From Bisporella sp. PMI_857 (lineage: Eukaryota > Ascomycota > Leotiomycetes > Helotiales > Helotiaceae), in NCBI GenBank assembly GCA_021307315.1, contig JAJSPD010000240.1, positions 1-14,295 on the forward strand: DNA of 14,295 nt, in the 5' to 3' direction. Shown here one piece after another: positions 8,938 through 14,295 of the stretch. The first letter of the stretch is position 1, and every line of letters starts with the position of its first letter. The notes beneath the pieces were generated by a model. That model saw only the letters and a list, made by a program, of their open reading frames with translations. It was not told the origin of the DNA and made no database searches. Both the position numbers and the translations under genes were made by a program.

Positions 8938-11900
8938 ATGCATGAGCTCTTGGGTTCAAAACGCCTCGAAAGCAGCAGTACCGAATATTCCTGGCGAAAT
9001 GTCCTTCAAGTGCCAGAAGTACCTTGGCTTGCTGAGCGCATATTCTTCAATCAGATGCTTTTCCCGGCATCCGCATATATATCGATGGCCGGAGAAGCAC
9101 TGCGACAAATATCAAATAAAAAGCTGGATTCATATGAATTGAGAAACTTCAAAGTCACCTCGGCTCTCATATTAACGTCAGACGCGAAAGTGGAATTGCA
9201 AACCACTCTTAGGCTAGTTGAAAATGCTGGGCAAACATCAATATGGTACCAACTTCGCATTGCATCCTATGACAAGGATCACTGGGTAGAAAGATGCGTT
9301 GGCATAGTCTCCTCTCTTATGCAGCAAAAGTTCGAAGACTCTGATGTCCCGTCTCTGAAAGATTCTCTTCCAAGGCACATCACGCGGAGCTATTGGTATG
9401 ATGTGGTGGCTGATATTGGTCTCCGATATGGCCCGGCATTCCAAAGCCTTGATGATATTTCCACAGGTATAACGGACCCTAGAGCGGTTGCCACCATCTC
9501 CTCAATCGAAGATACAGCGAAGTACATTCTCCATCCAATCGCCATAGATCAATGTTTCCAGATCTTAATGGTCGCAGCACATCAAGGTCAGGGTCGGAAG
9601 ATCAAAGAGTTGTGTGTTCCAACATTTATTGAGCATTTTGTCGTCTCGGGGGAGGGACGTGATGGACGGAGCAAATTGAAAATTGGAGGGAAGGCAACCA
9701 AAAGCCATTTGGGTGTTTTAACCGGCAGTGTTTCTCTCGTGTCAGAGAGCGGTCATCCAATCCTCTCAATGCAAGGCTGCAAATTGTCTGCGGTGCCTAT
9801 TGCCACATCGAGGGGGAAGAGCAAGCTTTTCTCTTTCACCGAATGGGATACTGATGCCAGCCTCTGTAACCTTAATCAAGGACTCACACCATTCCACTCT
9901 GAGTTAGACCCTTCTATACTCCTAGAGCGCTTAACATTGCTATACGCCCTTAATGTAGGGGGTCTCGGCGTCAGTCAGGGCTATGTCCCCAGGATTCTGG
10001 ATAAAATTGCCTCTAGAAAGCAAGGAAGGTTCGGGCTGATAAGCGACATATCGACGTTCATAAAACTCGACATAACCACACGAAATGCGGTAATCGGATT
10101 GCTCAAGGCGCAAATTGCTGGCACGGAACTGGCATCTCTAGGCGCATTGGTGGGGCAGATTTTCACCTCAGACAAGTCGTTTTCAAAAGATATCGCCGCA
10201 AGAACGAAAGCTCTCAATCAGTGTCACCCACTTGCACGAAATGGCGGCCTTCTGGCTCGTCCAATAAAATTACTTGCTCACAAAAATCCGAGGCTCAGGA
10301 TTCTAGAACTAGGTAATGGCGGAGACGAGACAACATGCTCCGTTCTAACTGCTCTTAAATCGCGGTATGGTGAGAAGATGTATATTACTTATAGTTACGC
10401 TGCTACCTCGCCTGAGGCCGTAAAACGAGCGAAGAAGCTGTTTGGGGGAACTAGCAATATCAATGTGGTTTATTTCGACTTGCAGGACCAAGGACAAAAT
10501 CCAACTCTCGCAGCTGGATATTACGATCTTATTATTACCACAGATGTATGGTGATTTGACAATTGCATCAGCCATGACTAATGCTCTGTACAGTTTCTTA
10601 TCCCCGGAAGAGATCTAAGGATCCGTGTCAATCATTTAAAAAACCTCCTCAAACCCCTTGGACATTTGATAGCGATCGAGGCGCTCCCAGGTTCGAATGT
10701 TCCTCCCGTTAGTTTGTCAAATAACAAGAACTAACTTCATCCCTAGAACCCGAGTGGGCACTGTTGGTGAAGGTAAGTTTGTAGAACTAGAGACCGGAAA
10801 TTACCTGCTAAGTGTTGCAGGACTATTTGTCTGACTCATCTTCGGCCGAGATCTCCAAAAATGACACCTCAATCCGCCACGTGAATGTCGCGCTGCTTCA
10901 AAGCGAATTTGAATTTGGTAATGAGGAGGAGGGCCTATCGACAAACCTTAGGGTTGTTGCGGGGCTGAAGAAGCCTCTAAAATACGCAAATAAAGTAACA
11001 CTCGCGGTTCCAAGCCATGGCCATTCCCTCGTTAGGGCCGTCCAGACCGCTTTCCTGAACAGCGGCATTAGCTATGACACCTGTACGCTTGAGGATGACT
11101 TTCCCCAAGGTCAGGATGTCATATCGCTTGTGGACTTCGATGAACCGTATCTTTATAACATCACAGCTGCCAAATTCCGAGGCTTTGCCGACCGTATGTC
11201 TAACTTCAAAGGTTCTATGATATGGGTCACTCCAATGTGTCAAATATCCTGCAAGAATCCAAATTCGTCCATGATACTTGGCCTGACGCGAACACTGAGA
11301 GCAGAATTGAGGAAGGATATTACCATCGTGGAGATCGACAACCAGACCACCACTGATATTATCGCGAGCAAGGCCATCTTGAGGATATATCAAGAGCTTA
11401 ATCATAGACCGAAAGCCAAGGATGTAGATCCAGACTACGAATACGCAGTAATTGACGGGGATATCAAAATCCCAAGGATCCACTGGACAACGGGGGAGGA
11501 GGAGCTTTCACATTGCGCCAAAAAGTCTCTGGAAAATCAAGACAGGTCACGAAATCTTACCCTCTCTGGCCCGTCAATGCCTGCTAGCTTCCGTTCCGAT
11601 GCTTGCTATCTCCTGGTTGGAGGGCTTGGTGGTCTTGGTCGATCAATATCGACCTGGATGGTTGAGAATGGCGCACGCAATATCCTTTTCCTCTCTCGCT
11701 CCGCAAAAGAAGGCCCCGAGACCACACCTTTCTTTGACGAACTTCGAAGCCAAGGATGCTTGGTATCAGTCTTCGCAGGAAGCGTGAACAGCCTATCAGA
11801 CGTCGAAGCCGCTGTCAAGCAGGCACCCCGACCTCTCGCTGGCGTCATGCAGGTATCAGCAGTGATGAGGGTCAGTACCCGTCCTTGATCCAGATATGTA

Positions 11901-12505
11901 CACTAACTTTTCTACAGGATAACTGGATGTCGCAGATGACATTCTCTGAGTGGGAGCAGTGTGTGCAGCCTAAGGTTCTTGGCACCTGGAATCTCCACAA
12001 AGCCACGTTTTCCTCTAAACTGGACTTCTTCCTGCTGTTCTCATCCATCTGCGGAGTGACCGGCCAATGGGGCCAGGCAAACTACAACGCGGCAAACACG
12101 TTCCTCGATGCCTTCGTGAACTATCGCCACGGGCTGAATCTTCCAGCCTCCGTGGTTGATATCGGATTCATGGGCGGTGTCGGCATGGCGATGGAGAACA
12201 GCGCGCTCGTAGAGAAGTTGAAAGCGAGCGGATATTACTTCCTCTCTGAGCAGGACCTCATCGATGCCTTGACGATTGCCATCTCGAATTCCTATCCTGG
12301 AAATGACCGCTTCTTGAACAAAAGTCAGCTTGGGCTCGGGATCAGGCCGACTAAGGCTCTTTCTAATCCCTCTACTCGTGTTGTGTGGAAAAAAGATGCG
12401 CGGATGCTGCTTTCCCACCAGCTGGGCGGTGTGGGGGAGGCGACGGATGAGGAGGCGAGAGAGTATTTCATGATGGCCTACCAAGATCAGAAACACTCCG
12501 AATGA
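8938..12505 (+). CDS. partial reducing polyketide synthase: DH-MT-pseudoKR-KR, no KS, AT, ER or ACP
   Basis: Proposed exons 8938-10545, 10594-10711, 10747-10772, 10821-11870 and 11918-12505 give 1129 residues without frameshift. DH (about 1-290) starts at once with HELLGSK; the site normally reading WLxDHxxxG is WLAERIFFN, so the catalytic His is Arg34. Asp204 (HPIAIDQC) and GLRYGPAFQ are kept. MT (about 300-570) is recognisable, but motif I is LELGNGGDE instead of LEIGAGTGG. PseudoKR (about 605-810) runs straight into KR (about 845-1080) with no ER. The KR keeps GGLGGLG (851-857), Lys953, FSS (975-977), Tyr990 and Asn994. The protein stops just after VVWKKDARM, where other reducing PKSs continue to an ACP. 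Full HR-PKSs exceed 2200 residues, so this one cannot extend chains alone. The start is uncertain: the ATG context is weak, and an in-frame GRP precedes it back to a possible splice acceptor at 8923. The 35-bp intron (10712-10746) is doubtful; one intron 10708-10820 also keeps frame. It could be a relic, or a trans-acting KR. Confidence 0.85.
10546..10593 (+). other. intron inside the MT domain of the partial PKS
   Basis: A 48-bp phase-0 intron with donor GTATGG, branch GACTAAT and acceptor ACAG. It joins YDLIITTD to FLIPGRDLRIRVNHL, giving the expected MT order of a YDLI strand followed by the helix leading to NLLKPLGHLIAIE. Confidence 0.8.
10712..10820 (+). other. uncertain splice region between MT and pseudoKR (two short introns, or one)
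   Basis: Preferred reading: introns 10712-10746 (donor GTTTGT, branch ACTAAC, acceptor CCTAG, 35 bp) and 10773-10820 (donor GTAAGT, acceptor TGCAG, 48 bp) flank a 26-bp exon encoding PEWALLVK. That exon resembles the W-x-x-LL segment that follows MT domains. Alternative: one intron 10708-10820 (donor GTTAGT), which also keeps frame. Either way the linker is far shorter than usual: the GWW segment and the GFSGVD-like segment are missing. Confidence 0.45.
11871..11917 (+). other. intron inside the KR domain of the partial PKS
   Basis: A 47-bp phase-0 intron with donor GTCAGT, branch ACTAAC and acceptor TACAG. It joins MQVSAVMR to DNWMSQMTFSEW, restoring the standard KR segment (family consensus V-x-x-D-x-x-x-x-x-M). 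Without it the frame stops at 11888. Confidence 0.93.
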
Positions 12506-13404
12506 GGCTCTATTCCACATATATTTTCTTAAAGCAAGAACTTCCTTAAGCACTCTTTCCTCTCTTGTAACCAATCCATTTACCCAAGTCACAATTGTCC
12601 TTGAACTTGCACTTGTTTCGTCACTAGTTGTCAGCTTTTCTACTGTAAAAAAATGGCAAAGAAAGTGTAATTAAATAAGATCAAGTGAAAGATTAAGTAC
12701 AATTACAAAGCACAAAACCTCTTAACTCTAAAGAAAAGGTACTCTAATAACGAGATCAGAGGTAACACGTATATTTATTATTAAAGTATAGTGCCGTGAA
12801 CGCTTATAGCATGGTTTGGAATGTGCACCGCGTGCCAGAGGGACATTGTGCCAGACCTTGCACTCTACTACTCTAGCTAATCCTTTTACTGATGTGCCGC
12901 AGGTACTTCTGCTTGAAGCGCTTCGGCGGGCCGCCGGATGTATAGGATTTGTGAATATGGTTTCCTATTTCTAAGTTATCTAGATAACGCTCAGCTGACG
13001 TAAAGAAAGTATAATCTCAGTCTCTCCTTCTTGCTTTTGACAGAGACGGACCTCATGGCAATATACAGAGGACTATTAGCCCGGGCGGTCGTGAGTAGTG
13101 ACGGGCCGCCTGGTACCTGCTGCATTCTGAATTAGGCGCGTATATACTTGTCGTCTCGGCCTCTCTATGTTCGGTAAATGACATACAACGTCCTCGTGGG
13201 GGACCAAGGTAACGTAGTAACCCCACAGTTTGGAACGTGCTGTCGATCATCCGGATAAAAAATTTCTAGCTGTCGACAAGGTGTCTTTGTCGGGGTTGAT
13301 CATCTCAGTGGCAACAATGCTGATTTTCCGACGTTACCGATTAGTTGCAAATGCCGACTGGGTGAGAAGCTAAGTAACATTCGTTATAATAAACTAACCT
13401 AGTC
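12506..13404. other. noncoding 3' flank of the partial PKS
   Basis: About 900 bp with no coding region I can support. I looked for an ACP serine motif downstream of the PKS stop and saw none. The first part, to about 12800, is AT-rich and probably includes the 3' UTR. Small elements are a CGGCGG-G-CCGCCG palindrome at 12924-12936, a perfect 14-bp palindrome GTTATCTAGATAAC at 12975-12988 and a bZIP-like TGACGTAA at 12996-13003. Confidence 0.6.
12924..12936. repeat. GC-rich CGGCGG/CCGCCG palindrome
   Basis: Six-base arms CGGCGG and CCGCCG flank a single G. The inverted CGG/CCG triplets resemble half-sites of Zn2Cys6 regulators, and the palindrome is also able to form a small hairpin. It is about 420 bp downstream of the partial PKS and upstream of no recognised gene, so any role is speculative. 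Confidence 0.3.
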
Positions 13405-13794
13405 ATGTTATGCATTTCGCGGCAATCCAAGCTTTTCGTTCCGAACTCCAAGGATTTCTGTGCAGACTTGATAAATGGTGTCCGTTTGGGGAGATTTGAG
13501 TACAGTAATCTACGCTTCAAACTGCTCGGATGCGCTATTAATGATTTTTACAATAGCACATTAATATGCCTAGCGAAAAAACATTCGGAATCGATAAGCA
13601 CCCACCCACGAATACCGGATTGCACAGCCGGATCCGAAGACCGGACATCCCTATTCGGGTGCCGCAGCATTGCGCGCTTCCGGGTCGAAAGCCGAATAAC
13701 CGAAGCCGTTCTCAGTTATGAAAGCAATTTCCGGGCGCATGTTACGATAAGCGGGAGTAACGTGAAAACTATTCTACGGTGGTGCAGGGCATAA
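13405..13794 (+). CDS. doubtful hypothetical ORF, 129 codons
   Basis: An open frame from ATG 13405 to TAA 13792-13794. The product is rich in Ser, Arg and Ile and has several Cys, but shows no domain, signal peptide or membrane segment that I recognise. Its last seven codons and its stop lie inside the left arm of the inverted repeat at 13774-13806. No promoter features or typical intron structure support it. It may be a chance frame, or the remnant of an element bounded by the repeat. Confidence 0.15.
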   Translation: MLCISRQSKLFVPNSKDFCADLINGVRLGRFEYSNLRFKLLGCAINDFYNSTLICLAKKHSESISTHPRIPDCTAGSEDRTSLFGCRSIARFRVESRITEAVLSYESNFRAHVTISGSNVKTILRWCRA

Positions 13795-13913
13795 GTTGTG
13801 TCCCACTGCATTATATAGGTGAAAGAAGCATGGTAGGCAGAATAATTCTACTTGGAGATAGGTCTACTTAGCATAAGGTGGTGAGACACAACTTACGCCC
13901 TGCACCTCCGTAG
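13774..13913. repeat. 140-bp fold-back element with 33-bp inverted arms
   Basis: The left arm 13774-13806 and the reverse complement of the right arm 13881-13913 match at 30 of 33 bases, around a 74-bp centre without a meaningful ORF. Size and structure suit a MITE-like element or a solitary fold-back repeat. I could not find a clean target-site duplication; both flanks contain TATT, but not directly at the arm ends. Transposon origin is inference, while the inverted repeat itself is plain in the sequence. Confidence 0.85.
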
Positions 13914-14295
13914 AGATAATATTGAGGTCTACCTTCGTACAGTGTGGCAAATGCAACGAAACCAAACAGCAATTGACGAAGAGGCAATAACTCCAAAAAG
14001 TACTGATTCTATACCGTCTGCGATCCCTTGATTCCGGTCGGTTAGGTCTCCTCTCTCCTCCTTTTAGTTGGAGATGATCCTATATCATATTCAAGACAAA
14101 CTAGGATATAAATATTGTCCATCTATGCATATGAGTCTCGTTTCATTTTGCTTTATACAATAATCCTCTCAAATTATTAGGGTCCATTCTAGCTATTAAA
14201 ATTAAAAAAGAGGGGTGGGAAATAAAGGCAGTCAAGGTGTACACCTCAAGGCATCTGCAAAATATCTAGTAATACCTCATCCTGCACCGTGCGTA
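13914..14295. other. noncoding right end of window
   Basis: About 380 bp, moderately AT-rich, with a pyrimidine-rich stretch near 14047-14065. I see no gene, tRNA or repeat here. Confidence 0.6.

Noticed and set aside
10977..11483. 168-codon minus-strand frame opposite the pseudoKR
   Set aside because: It is an antisense shadow of a recognisable PKS segment and resembles no family I know.
12041..12592. 183-codon minus-strand frame opposite the KR exon
   Set aside because: It overlaps a well-supported KR coding exon on the other strand and has no domain features.
13053..13250. 65-codon minus-strand frame in the right flank
   Set aside because: Short, no start context, no similarity, and in a stretch with palindromes and mixed composition.
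13569..13690. Partial inverted matches around CACCCACGAATA and TATTCGGGTG
   Set aside because: The match is short and interrupted, not clearly above chance.

Overview
The window looks like a secondary-metabolite locus from a filamentous ascomycete (Pezizomycotina). Coding exons are interrupted by short introns (about 35-74 bp) with GT...AG ends and CTRAC/CTAAT-type branch sites. The two large genes are fungal iterative type I polyketide synthase (PKS) genes. The left end is a very AT-rich, TpA-rich block of the kind made by repeat-induced point mutation (RIP). I cannot name the species.

Layout: 1-640 is the AT-rich, probably RIP-degraded block. 641-1027 is noncoding 3' flank with a 19-bp triplicate repeat. 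1028-8105 on the minus strand is a complete five-exon non-reducing PKS (2281 codons before the stop) with domains SAT-KS-AT-PT-ACP-ACP-ACP-TE and all expected catalytic residues. 8106-8937 is a head-to-head intergenic region carrying an AflR-type palindrome, TCG(N5)CGA. 8938-12505 on the plus strand is a partial reducing PKS coding for DH-MT-pseudoKR-KR only. It has no KS, AT, ER or ACP, yet its reading frame is open through four inferred introns. 12506-14295 is mostly noncoding, with one doubtful ORF that ends inside a 140-bp fold-back inverted repeat.

How the genes may work together: the non-reducing PKS carries every domain needed to make and release an aromatic polyketide alone. Its motifs resemble the wA / PKS1 / CTB1 groups (naphthopyrone, tetrahydroxynaphthalene, nor-toralactone), but the product cannot be read from sequence. 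Divergent non-reducing/reducing PKS pairs are typical of clusters where a reducing PKS supplies the starter to the SAT domain. Here the reducing partner has lost its chain-building half and its carrier domain, so it is either a relic of such a pair or a trimmed protein whose intact ketoreductase acts in trans. The DH lacks its catalytic His and the MT has a degenerate SAM motif, so only the KR looks able to work. No regulator, transporter or other tailoring gene is visible, so the rest of any cluster lies outside the window.
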